A DNA stretch of 64,000 bases from Roseburia sp. (GTDB taxonomy: Bacteria > Bacillota > Clostridia > Lachnospirales > Lachnospiraceae): the NCBI GenBank assembly GCA_023664685.1, contig JAMPFC010000002.1, positions 25,595 to 89,594 on the forward strand. The letters run 5' to 3'. Under the pieces are notes generated by a model. It was given only the letters and a program-made list of their open reading frames with translations, had not been told where the DNA came from and searched no databases. The position numbers and the translations under genes are program-made. This document shows, piece by piece, positions 16,048 through 24,264 of the stretch. The number at the start of each line of letters is the position of its first letter. Within the stretch, counting starts at the first letter, position 1.

Positions 16048-17556
16048 ATGCGAAAAGTATTAAGTATCAATAGCAATCCAGGGTTTAGAACTTACACATA
16101 TCATGCATATTATCATGCAATTGTATCTGCCCCATCAAAGCTTGGGAAGAAAGTTGCCCAGATACAGGTAGAGGGTTTTAACAATTATGAATGGAGTGAA
16201 TTGAATAAAAAACTAAACTGGGATTGTGAAAGGAACAAATTAACCTTTTATTCAGAAAATAAATATAATAGAAATTTAAATGCCTGTTTTTGGAGAAATC
16301 TTCAAGAAGATGATGGGATTAGGCTAAAAATTGATTATCAACAATATACAAATTCATGGGGAGCAATAAATATATTCATAACGAATAAATCCCAGACCAA
16401 TATGCTTGACGATGATGATTATTGGATCAGGCTTGGAAATTTTTGTAAAGACGGAGCGTATGCGAGGATAAATAACATTACTCAAAATATGAAAGTAAAT
16501 AAAGATGTTGAATCTCAAGAGTTGAAAATTATATGTAGGAATAAAACAGTAAATATGTATGTAAATAATGGTATAGTACTTTCTGCGCAAATACCAGAGG
16601 AGAAAAGGATTTCCAATTTATGTATTGGATTTGAGATAAAGTTAAACAACAATGTATATTATGATTGGCTGTTTTCAAATTACATACAGATATACAGCAA
16701 TATAGAGAGTAGTGATGATCATATTGACTATTTCGGAAAGATGAAAAAAAATTGGGCATATTATACTACAGATTATTTTTTGGACTATAAACAATATACA
16801 TATGATGTGATCGAAAAAATGGGTATAGCAATTGAAAGGTTTATTAAATGTAATATTGATCAAGGAAACTACATTGAAGTTTGGATTAATCAGATTTTTT
16901 TAAAAGAGCGTTGGGAATATAGTAGGAAAGTAAATCATTTTCACCAAAATCTTATATATGGATATGATGATGAGAAAGGTGTTTTTTTGCTTGTTGGATA
17001 TTTAAAGCGAATTCCCTGTGTAACAGAAATAAGTTATGATGACTTTTGTTGTAATCAAAATTTGTATGGGGGAAATAGACAATTAATTGTGATTACATAT
17101 AATCCGGATGGCGTAATATTCGAATTCTCAGTGGACTATTGCAGACAAATGCTTTCGCAATATATTGATAGTACTAATAGCTCTTTGATGTATGGGAGTC
17201 TTATGAAGCCGCAGGTAGATTCATTTGGCTTGGATATATATAAACAATTGTGCACAAAGAAGGGATTAGAAGTTTTATTTGATGACATAAGAATAATACA
17301 TTTTCTTGTAGAGCATAAATCCTATATGAAAGCTAGAGTTATGTATTTGATTCATTGCAAGTATTTGGAAAATGATTTGGATAGATGGATTGATAAGATG
17401 AATGAAATTGTACAATTGGCAAATAATTTAGAAACGGTTGTTCTAATGGGGCGAGTAAAGAAAAGCGAAAAGTTTATAACTCATGCAAGGGATATTTTGA
17501 ATGAGATTAGTCAATGTGAACAAGAATATTATGGTATGCTGTTAAATGAATTATAA
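16048..17556 (+). CDS. Two-domain protein: concanavalin-like N-terminus and possible BtrH-like C-terminus
   Basis: 502 residues from the ATG that follows GGAGG by 5 nt (an upstream in-frame ATG overlaps that site). Residues about 1-215 look like a DUF1349/concanavalin-type beta sandwich (ACFWRNLQEDDGIRLKI, DYWIRLGNF, ISNLCIGFEI). Residues about 270-500 contain YIEVWINQIFLKERW, then NHFHQNLIYGYDDEKGVFLL, the 'D.y.l...H.H..lv.Gyd' pattern of BtrH-N/C39-like proteins of natural-product clusters. BtrH transfers an acyl chain from an acyl carrier protein, which would fit the ACP nearby. The assignment is inference. No signal peptide is seen, and the gene is very AT-rich. Confidence 0.55.
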   Translation: MRKVLSINSNPGFRTYTYHAYYHAIVSAPSKLGKKVAQIQVEGFNNYEWSELNKKLNWDCERNKLTFYSENKYNRNLNACFWRNLQEDDGIRLKIDYQQYTNSWGAINIFITNKSQTNMLDDDDYWIRLGNFCKDGAYARINNITQNMKVNKDVESQELKIICRNKTVNMYVNNGIVLSAQIPEEKRISNLCIGFEIKLNNNVYYDWLFSNYIQIYSNIESSDDHIDYFGKMKKNWAYYTTDYFLDYKQYTYDVIEKMGIAIERFIKCNIDQGNYIEVWINQIFLKERWEYSRKVNHFHQNLIYGYDDEKGVFLLVGYLKRIPCVTEISYDDFCCNQNLYGGNRQLIVITYNPDGVIFEFSVDYCRQMLSQYIDSTNSSLMYGSLMKPQVDSFGLDIYKQLCTKKGLEVLFDDIRIIHFLVEHKSYMKARVMYLIHCKYLENDLDRWIDKMNEIVQLANNLETVVLMGRVKKSEKFITHARDILNEISQCEQEYYGMLLNEL

Positions 17557-17599
17557 ATATTTTGGTTTAATGGGGGTGTTGGTACATCTTTGAGCTTTT

Positions 17600-17748
17600 T
17601 GTTGCCCTCTCAAATTGAAGATGAAGGGCGACTAACAGTCAGCCATGCACTGTTTGGAAAAGTGCAGGCTGTACTGTGTTTAATGTTACTAACTATAAAT
17701 TAATGGAATTAAGATTCCTATGCCAAAAAGGTGTAGGAGTCTTTTTTT
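17600..17748 (+). ncRNA. Candidate structured RNA ending in an intrinsic terminator
   Basis: Three stems follow each other downstream of the gene ending at 17556: an 8-bp stem 17601-17608/17625-17632 (GTTGCCCT/AGGGCGAC), a 15-bp stem with two single bulges 17635-17650/17662-17677 (ACAGT-CAGCC-TGCAC), and the terminator at 17712-17748. No open frame covers it. It could be the 3' UTR of the upstream operon, an independent small RNA, or a leader for the glycosylase gene at 17964. Confidence 0.45.
17712..17748 (+). terminator. Intrinsic terminator after the acyl-carrier/exporter cluster
   Basis: Stem GATTCCTATGCC/GGTGTAGGAGTC with an AAAAA loop, followed by seven T residues. Confidence 0.8.
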
Positions 17749-17963
17749 GCTAGGCTTTAGCCTGTTTCACATTGTGGAGTTCCTCTTTGGGAAACTTCGT
17801 TTGTAGTTGACAGACTAAAGTCCATAGTAAAGACATCCCTGAAAAGAAGGGGGTGCAATTGTGGTAATTATTTCATGCTAATGCTGATTGTTTTATGTAC
17901 AAACTATTGTTACACTGCAATAAAGTAGATTTAGATATAAGACTTATTGGAGATGTGAATTAT

Positions 17964-18614
17964 ATGACATACGTGAAATACGATTTGAGTAATGAAAAGG
18001 TCTGCTACCTTATTCAGACTGATGAGATGTTAGGCGAGTTAATTAGATATATTAAGACTTGCGAATTAGCCATAGAGGAAGATGGTTATAAATGCCTTGT
18101 GAAATATATTGTGGGACAACAGATAAGTGATAAAGCACGAGAAACTATTTGGCAACGATTTTACGTTACGTTTGGTAATGTAACTCCTGAAATCCTGTTG
18201 GCGGCTAATATTAGCGAATTTCGAAAAATTGGTTTGTCTAGAAACAAAGTTGATTATATTAAAAATTTAGCAGCATGCATTGTTGAGAAAAAAATAAATT
18301 TTGAACAGTTGTCAATGCTTTCGAACAAGAAAATCATTACAGAATTGACTAGTTTAAGGGGAATTGGAGAGTGGACGGCTGAAATGTACTTAATTTTTTC
18401 GTTAGGGCGAAATGATGTGTTTGCAAAAGGGGATGCAACAATTAGGAGAGCCATTCAATGGATGTATAATTTAAAAGAATTACCTTCTTTAAAAGTGTTA
18501 ACTGGGTATTTTAATAATTGGATTAAGTACGCAACAATAGCTTCTTTATTCTTGTGGAAGGCTACTACATTAGGGCTGATAAAGGAACCGTTTAGTAAAA
18601 TAATTCAAAAATAA
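17964..18614 (+). CDS. DNA-3-methyladenine glycosylase (AlkA-like, HhH-GPD)
   Basis: 216 residues from the ATG preceded by GGAGATG; a 23-codon N-terminal extension is possible but unlike the family. The helix-hairpin-helix-GPD core is clear: LVKYIVGQQISDKARETIW near 45-65, then SLRGIGEWTAEMYLIF, followed by the catalytic aspartate in FAKGDATIRRA. The enzyme excises alkylated bases from DNA. It heads a run of genes that all handle bases, nucleotides or methyl groups, which suggests a specialised role rather than general repair. The gene is AT-rich compared with the backbone. Confidence 0.85.
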   Translation: MTYVKYDLSNEKVCYLIQTDEMLGELIRYIKTCELAIEEDGYKCLVKYIVGQQISDKARETIWQRFYVTFGNVTPEILLAANISEFRKIGLSRNKVDYIKNLAACIVEKKINFEQLSMLSNKKIITELTSLRGIGEWTAEMYLIFSLGRNDVFAKGDATIRRAIQWMYNLKELPSLKVLTGYFNNWIKYATIASLFLWKATTLGLIKEPFSKIIQK

Positions 18615-18792
18615 GCTAGATAAGCACCTGTTATTTGTAAAATGAATAAAGAGACTATGCTTAGAGTATGAATGAGGCTTATCAAGAGGGAGAATGTGGT
18701 ACTAGTCCATGATATCTCAAATAGTATGGTTCAAATTATTGAACAAATAGTGAAAGATTATAATTATATGATAAGAGGAGTTGACTCATATT

Positions 18793-20040
18793 ATGAATGT
18801 CAATAGTATTTATTGGATGCATTTTTCAATCAATATTGCAAAAGAGGCACATCAACCTATTTTACAGGTGGGGGCTGTTTTGGTATCAGCAGAAAATAAA
18901 ATGATTTGCTCAGCTTTTGCTGGAGAAGAATGCAGTGATTCATGGAGTTCTGTTCTTTTAAGTAAGGTAAGAAAACACGAAATATCTAATGCACAGAGTA
19001 TTTTTGTAACAATAAATACATTGTCAGGGGATAAATTGTTTGATTTGAACAAAGTACTAAAGGAAATTGATACCAATGAGGTATACATTGGCCTTCCAGA
19101 TCCTAAACTAATCTGCTATTTAAGTGAGGATCCTATTATTGCATGCAAGAATGTATATCGTTATCCAGATAATTTGCAATATGAAATATTGACACAAAAT
19201 GCTGGTTTTTTTGCGGATAGTAAGCAGAGTATTAAAAATAGGTCATATTACTCAAAGAAAAGGATTAGTGATTTGCTTATTGAGGAGTTAGAGCTCCGTG
19301 GATTCATGGTTTCCAAGTCTGAATTAAATGCAGATAAGCGCAAGTGCTCATTGGCAAAGCTAGTTTGTGACAGATATGGGGTTAAGTACGCAGATGCACT
19401 TGATATCGTGTATAATGCATTGTCGGAAGCTTTTAATTGTAAGTATAGTTCATATGATTATGCTAATGATGTTCGTTCGCTTGATGCAAATTGGAAAGAA
19501 AAATTTATGACTTTTTATAAGAAGGTATCAAATAAAGATATATTAGACCTTGAAATTTTGGACGTTGGTGTTGGAAGCGGGAATGAGGCAATAGCTTTGT
19601 TCTCAAATTGTACTCATGTTACTTTTGTTGATATTGCGCAGACTGGATTAAAAAAAATCAAAGAGCACTTGCCATTATCTAATATTCTTGTTTCTAGTGC
19701 TTGTGATTTGTCAGTTGTACCTGATGATAGCTATGATTTATATGTTTCTTTAAGGACATATAATTCTTCTTTTTTTGATATAAAAACGGCAATAGCAGAA
19801 GCGCATAGGATATTAAGGACTAAAGCAGCAATTATTATTTCGGTGGCTAATGGTTTTTTATGTACCAAAGAGAATTGTATTGTTTCTGGTTTGCTTATCC
19901 CGGGAACTGACTTTGTTGACGTCTATCGTGGGATGGATACAATAAAAAAGATACAAAGTGTATTTATTGAAGAAGGATTTGGAAATGTTCAAATTTTTCC
20001 CACTAATACTGAAATTTATTTATCAGCAATAGTTAATTAA
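18793..20040 (+). CDS. Fusion of a degenerate deaminase-like domain and a SAM-dependent methyltransferase
   Basis: 415 residues. Residues about 5-110 follow the cytidine/RibD deaminase fold (INIAKEAHQPILQVGAVLVS, then VTINTLSG and VYIGLPDPK), but the zinc-binding HAE and PCxxC residues are replaced, so it is probably a binding rather than catalytic domain. Residues about 120-235 are an unassigned helical linker. Residues about 245-410 are a class I methyltransferase with the SAM loop ILDVGVGSGNEA near 255, VDIA at strand 2, and PDDSYDLYVSL. The ATG at 18793 was preferred to the TTG at 18781, which touches its GAGGAG. The substrate is unknown; a nucleoside or nucleotide is a reasonable guess. 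Confidence 0.65.
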   Translation: MNVNSIYWMHFSINIAKEAHQPILQVGAVLVSAENKMICSAFAGEECSDSWSSVLLSKVRKHEISNAQSIFVTINTLSGDKLFDLNKVLKEIDTNEVYIGLPDPKLICYLSEDPIIACKNVYRYPDNLQYEILTQNAGFFADSKQSIKNRSYYSKKRISDLLIEELELRGFMVSKSELNADKRKCSLAKLVCDRYGVKYADALDIVYNALSEAFNCKYSSYDYANDVRSLDANWKEKFMTFYKKVSNKDILDLEILDVGVGSGNEAIALFSNCTHVTFVDIAQTGLKKIKEHLPLSNILVSSACDLSVVPDDSYDLYVSLRTYNSSFFDIKTAIAEAHRILRTKAAIIISVANGFLCTKENCIVSGLLIPGTDFVDVYRGMDTIKKIQSVFIEEGFGNVQIFPTNTEIYLSAIVN

Positions 20041-20126
20041 GATTAGATGATTGGGAAACTCATTTTACAAGTGTGCGATTTTGAAAGTAACAGGTAGGTT
20101 GACATGCAATGGAAATATACTGGAAA

Positions 20127-20507
20127 CTAGGAGCACTTAATAAACTTCATGAGATTTGTGAAGCTAGTAAGTCCTATGTAGGTTAATAAAGGCTTAAGGT
20201 TTCGTATGTATTGATGCTGATGTATTTTATCAGCTAAAACAACAGAAATTAATTGGGTTATTCCGCCAGGGATTAAATTAGCATAAAGAGTTTTCTCATC
20301 TTGCATTTTTTTATAAGGCACAAACTGCCTTTAAAATGATGAATGAAATGTTCTGCCTTAGTTTTTGTTTTGGGTAAATATAAGTAATACGACCCATTTG
20401 AGATTTTGCAGAGATTCTAACAAGTGCACTTTCAGTAGGGCGGTAAGTTACAAAAGCATAATCCCAAATCATTTTGGGACATATAAATTTGTATTTTTTG
20501 ATGCATG
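20127..20507 (-). pseudogene. Transposase remnant
   Basis: Two overlapping minus-strand frames join by one frameshift near 20316. The upstream part reads IWDYAFVTYRPTES and SAKSQMGRITYIYP; the downstream part reads KTLYANLIPGGITQLISVVL. The 'S..GR..YiYP' block and the hydrophobic 'GI.QLI.vvLA.kI' tail resemble the C-terminal part of IS1182/IS5-type DDE transposases. No terminal repeats were found. It lies in an otherwise empty 630-bp gap between two same-direction genes, and the family call is tentative. Confidence 0.4.
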
Positions 20508-20673
20508 GATTTTTGGACAGCAGGGAATGCTATTTTCGTTTAGTGGATATTTTCTTTCTTTTTTGGTGTAGTACTTTGTATTCAACATTTTGTGGAAAGA
20601 GACCGATATATTATTGTAAGCAAGACATGACAGGTAAGTGTAATTGTCAGAGAAGCAAAGGAGCTAGTTTATA

Positions 20674-21411
20674 ATGAATGAAGGATCAACTTTTGCTGAA
20701 AAAATATTACTTTTTAACGAAAAACTTTCATTTGAAACACCTTATTTACCCAATGGTCTCAAAATTATAAATCCATTTAAAGGGGAAAAAAAAGAAGAAA
20801 CAAGGGAAATTTCGAAAGTGTTTTATGAAAAATATTATAATGATACTCGAACACGCCGCTTGATACTTGGGAGCTCACCGGCACGTAGGGGTTCAGCTAT
20901 TACGGGAATACCATTTGAAGATGCGTTTTATCTTCAGCAGGAGACAGGAATCCTTATTAATGGATATTATATTAGTAAGTCCTCAAACGAATTTTTGTTT
21001 GATGTTATTAGAGAATATGGTGGGAGAGCGAAATTTTATGCTGATTTTTATATGAATTTTGTTTGTCCTTTAGGTATAGTTAAAAAAAATTTGAAAGGCA
21101 ACGAAGTTAATTGCAACTACTATGAAAATGCAAAACTACGAGATTTATTGTATCCTTTTATAGTTCAAACACTACAGGATCAAATTGCTTTTGGTATTGA
21201 TGCATCGGTGTGCTATTGTATTGGAAGCGGTGAAAATTATAATTTTCTATGCAAAGTTAATGAAAGACATAGTCTTTTTGGTAAGATCATTCCTTTAGAG
21301 CATCCGCGTTTTATTATGCAATATAACTCAAAACGTAAGGATGAGTTTGTTGGAAAATATCTTGATGCTTTATGCAACTATAAAGATGGAGGTATTTGCG
21401 CATTACGTTGA
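20674..21411 (+). CDS. Uracil-DNA glycosylase superfamily protein (SMUG2/DUF4918 type)
   Basis: 245 residues matching DUF4918 across the whole length: LPNGLKIINPF, FYEKYYNDTRTRRLILGSSP, RGSAITGIPFEDAF, YGGRAKFYADFY and CPLG. Motif 1 is GSSPARRG (66-73) and motif 2 is the LEHPRFIMQY block with His210. In UDG enzymes these positions bind the flipped uracil and the phosphate backbone. The protein is expected to remove uracil or a related damaged or modified base from DNA. AAAGGAG precedes the ATG. It is followed closely by a deoxyribosyltransferase-like gene in the same direction. Confidence 0.78.
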   Translation: MNEGSTFAEKILLFNEKLSFETPYLPNGLKIINPFKGEKKEETREISKVFYEKYYNDTRTRRLILGSSPARRGSAITGIPFEDAFYLQQETGILINGYYISKSSNEFLFDVIREYGGRAKFYADFYMNFVCPLGIVKKNLKGNEVNCNYYENAKLRDLLYPFIVQTLQDQIAFGIDASVCYCIGSGENYNFLCKVNERHSLFGKIIPLEHPRFIMQYNSKRKDEFVGKYLDALCNYKDGGICALR

Positions 21412-21449
21412 TAAATATATACTGCTACAGCTAGAGAGGAGAAGAAACA

Positions 21450-22232
21450 ATGAGCGAAATAAAGCGGAAGGTATTAGTTCATTTTAACACAAGTGAGGTC
21501 ACTGTATACTGTTTAAATGAGAAGACACTAAAATTATTGTACAAGGAAAATACTAGTTTTGATGGAAATTTTGTTGATGAGAAATTTTTAGATAAAATTG
21601 ATCAAGTTTTAAGCAAGTTAGAGAAATGCGTTGGTTCAGTTGATAATAAGAATACTCGTTTGTATGCCACAGGGATATTTCAGAATTTTGCACAAGTCGA
21701 TCAAACCAAGTTGATTATTCACGTATATGTAAATTTTGGAGTTTATTTCAATGTTATTCAACCGGATTTAGAAAAATTTTATTTGAAAAATAGTATGTCA
21801 ATATATGGGGAGGTAGATATTATGACGGGGGTAGTTTGCCAGGAATTTCGAAAAGTTGTTATATGTGGTAGTTTCCAACAATATTTACAAGATATTGATA
21901 AGGTAATGGTTAAATTACAAAGACACAACATAAGCGTGTTGAGTCCTTGGACAACAAAGATTGTGCCAGAATCATTGGGAACTGATTTTATTCTTTTAGA
22001 GGGACAAGAGCCACTTAAAAATAAACGTGATGCATGGAGGCATAAGTATGAACATATGAATAAATTTAGACAAGCTGATGCCGTTATTGTTTGTAACCCA
22101 GATGGTTTAATTGGACAAGGTACTATGTTTGAATTTGGGTTTATGATTGCTTTTTCAAAGAGGATAATATTTATAAAGGAACCTAAAGAGTTATCAATTA
22201 CATTTCCTTATGAGATTGGTTTGAATTTTTAA
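21450..22232 (+). CDS. Nucleoside 2-deoxyribosyltransferase-like protein with extra N-terminal domain
   Basis: 260 residues. The C-terminal half (about 133-260) has the deoxyribosyltransferase-like fold: KVVICGSFQ, ISVLSPW, HMNKFRQADAVIVCNPDG, then GQGTMFEFGFMIAFSKRI, with the catalytic-type glutamate in MFEFG. Such proteins cleave or exchange the glycosidic bond of deoxynucleosides or deoxynucleotides. Residues 1-120 are not recognised; the LVHFNTSEVTVYCL start and NTRLYATGIF segment vaguely recall ASKHA/Ppx-like folds, a low-confidence idea. GAGGAG lies just before the ATG. The gene is part of a tight run with the UDG-like and kinase genes. Confidence 0.68.
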   Translation: MSEIKRKVLVHFNTSEVTVYCLNEKTLKLLYKENTSFDGNFVDEKFLDKIDQVLSKLEKCVGSVDNKNTRLYATGIFQNFAQVDQTKLIIHVYVNFGVYFNVIQPDLEKFYLKNSMSIYGEVDIMTGVVCQEFRKVVICGSFQQYLQDIDKVMVKLQRHNISVLSPWTTKIVPESLGTDFILLEGQEPLKNKRDAWRHKYEHMNKFRQADAVIVCNPDGLIGQGTMFEFGFMIAFSKRIIFIKEPKELSITFPYEIGLNF

Positions 22233-22296
22233 ATGGAGGCATAGGATTATCAATGGTAGGTGGCTTAAAATCAAAATCAGTAGATGAGGTGATTAG

Positions 22297-22965
22297 ATGA
22301 AAAGAGGGGAGTTTATTAGTTTAGAAGGCATAGACGGAGTTGGTAAGACTTCTTGTACTTCAATATTGTGTGAAAAACTAAGCATGGGTAAAAAATATGT
22401 ATATATTAATAGGAAGATTGTTCCTTCAAATAACGAATATGTGAAATTGCATATGGAATATCTTTATGCAATTTTATGGGGTAAAGGGAAGGTGTTTTCT
22501 CAGGCGCCTAATATTGAGTATAACGGTCTGAATCGTGAACATTGGTTACATTTAATGATTGCTTGGTATAGTGCTTTTGAGCAACATGTTATATTACCTA
22601 TATTAGAAGAAGGTGTATCTATTATTATGGATGGTTACATATACAAAGAAGTAGTGAAAGCTATATATAGTTCTGGAGATTTTCACACTGAAAAAGAATT
22701 TGATTTCCTTTTTAAGCCAGATATTGTTTTTTATTTGGAGGCTTTTCCTAGAGATTGTATAAGGGATGATTCCAATACAAACCGAATTGAATCTGGTGCG
22801 TTTGTAAATATGCAAAGTGATTTCATAAAACACCAAACTAAAATGAAAAAAATATATGATAGACTTGCAGCGGAAAAAAAATGGCTTACAATTATTCGAA
22901 ATAGAGATGTAAATATAACTTGCAATGATATTATAAACACATATAAAGAATATGCTACTGAATAG
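22297..22965 (+). CDS. Divergent thymidylate kinase-like protein
   Basis: 222 residues. The dTMP kinase P-loop is intact: ISLEGIDGVGKTS with the nucleotide-binding loop at 11-18. An Asp in IIMDGYIYKEVVKA takes the place of the usual 'DRY..S..AYQ' motif, so substrate specificity may have shifted. FYLEAFPRDCIR matches the strand before the lid region. A GAGGTG site precedes the ATG. A 15-codon frame (22252-22299, starting MVGGLKSKS) overlaps the start by ATGA and may be a translational-coupling leader. The gene is AT-rich. In this context it may phosphorylate a modified deoxynucleotide. Confidence 0.72.
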   Translation: MKRGEFISLEGIDGVGKTSCTSILCEKLSMGKKYVYINRKIVPSNNEYVKLHMEYLYAILWGKGKVFSQAPNIEYNGLNREHWLHLMIAWYSAFEQHVILPILEEGVSIIMDGYIYKEVVKAIYSSGDFHTEKEFDFLFKPDIVFYLEAFPRDCIRDDSNTNRIESGAFVNMQSDFIKHQTKMKKIYDRLAAEKKWLTIIRNRDVNITCNDIINTYKEYATE

Positions 22966-23046
22966 ACGGGAAAACGCAATAATCTGAGATGGTATTGCTG
23001 TTTTTTGCTTCTCCTGCGTATGTATTGTTTGATGATAAAGTGGTAG

Positions 23047-23789
23047 TTGTGTTTTTATAGGAACATTTCGATTAAGTGGGATCATTGCGTAAATCCAGAC
23101 AAAAAAGCAATGAGGTTTCAGGTAATGTCGTGGTTGTCAGATGGTAAGGCTCAGGTTTCAGTGTTTTATAATAATATGAAACTATGTAAAATAATAGTAA
23201 ATGTAGTTTTGTCATCCCAAACTTTGCAGGATGTTGATATAACACAAGTCAGAAAAGATTTGCATGAAAACATTATATGTGAGGTGTTGCCAAATGACAT
23301 GCTAGATGATGCAGCGGGTATTTATATCAACCCAACTGGACAATTTGTGAATGGTGGAGTAAAAGCGGATTGTGGACTCACTGGAAGAAAAATTATTGTG
23401 GATACCTATGGCGGATGGGGAAGATATGGAGATGAGGCTTTTTCTGGGAAAGATTCGACGAAAGTTAATCGTTCGGGATCATTTATGGCGAGATATATTG
23501 CCAAGAATTTAATTACTTTAAATGTTTGTGAGAGGGCTGATGTTCAAATTGCATACGTCATTGGAAGAAGAGAACCTATGGGGCATATTGATACGTTTGG
23601 AATAGGGAAACTATAGGAGGAAGTGATTGCGAAAAATGTACAAGATCAAATAGATTTATCCATGAGGCAATAATTCAAAAATTTGATTTAAAAAAATCAA
23701 TATACAAGCAATTGGCAACATATAGTTCGTTTGGGCGTAAAGATTTAAATCTTCCGTGGAAAAAAATAATATATTATATGGGGCGTTGA
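23047..23789 (+). pseudogene. Decayed S-adenosylmethionine synthetase (metK-like)
   Basis: Residues from about 23130 to 23616 match the central and C-terminal MetK domains: LSDGKAQVSVFY, INPTGQFVNGG, GLTGRKIIVDTYGGWG, FSGKDSTKVNRSGSFMARYIAK and HIDTFGIGK. The N-terminal ~150 residues with the catalytic HPDK motif are absent. The frame stops at 23614-23616, and the true C-terminus (EAIIQKFDLKKSIY, YSSFGRKDLNLPW) appears in another frame up to 23789. It cannot make an active enzyme. Its presence next to a SAM-dependent methyltransferase suggests the set once carried its own SAM supply. Confidence 0.78.
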
Positions 23790-23883
23790 AAAAAGAATAT
23801 AATTCGTGAAAAAAAGAATATAAATCTATGGCATTGACCATTCTATCCCTGTTATCATTGAGTAAAAAGGAGTGGCTCAGACG

Positions 23884-24264
23884 ATGGATAGAATGCTCAC
23901 TGATGAGGAAGTCAAGGCGATTGGGAGAAAGTTGCGAGATTTGCGGAAAAAACTAGGGTTTACGCAACAAGAATTTGCAAATAAACTGTTTTGGGGTGTG
24001 TCCTCGTATCAAAAGATTGAGAGTGGAAAAACGCTTATGACTTTAGATAAAGCGGTACAGCTTCACAGAGATTATAATGTGGATTTAAATTATTTTACCG
24101 CAGGAGATTCCTTAGACAGCGAAGATTCTATTATGCATATTATTGAAAATGCTTCCAGAGATCAAAGCGCAGAAATGATTCTTCGTTTGTTGGAGTATAT
24201 GATCCGTATGATAAAAATGAGCCTGAAGAATGGAAATGAAACAGATACTGATACTGGAAGATAA
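23884..24264 (+). CDS. XRE-family transcriptional regulator
   Basis: 126 residues from the ATG about 11 nt after AAGGAG (a GTG four codons upstream is an alternative). The helix-turn-helix is KLRDLRKKLGFTQQEFANKLFWGVSSYQKIESGKTLMTLDKAVQL (read in parts), the standard XRE pattern. A C-terminal helical tail, about 85-120, probably dimerises. Its 3' end overlaps the response regulator gene by 35 bp, so it is co-translated with the agr-type signalling genes and probably belongs to their circuit. Confidence 0.82.
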   Translation: MDRMLTDEEVKAIGRKLRDLRKKLGFTQQEFANKLFWGVSSYQKIESGKTLMTLDKAVQLHRDYNVDLNYFTAGDSLDSEDSIMHIIENASRDQSAEMILRLLEYMIRMIKMSLKNGNETDTDTGR

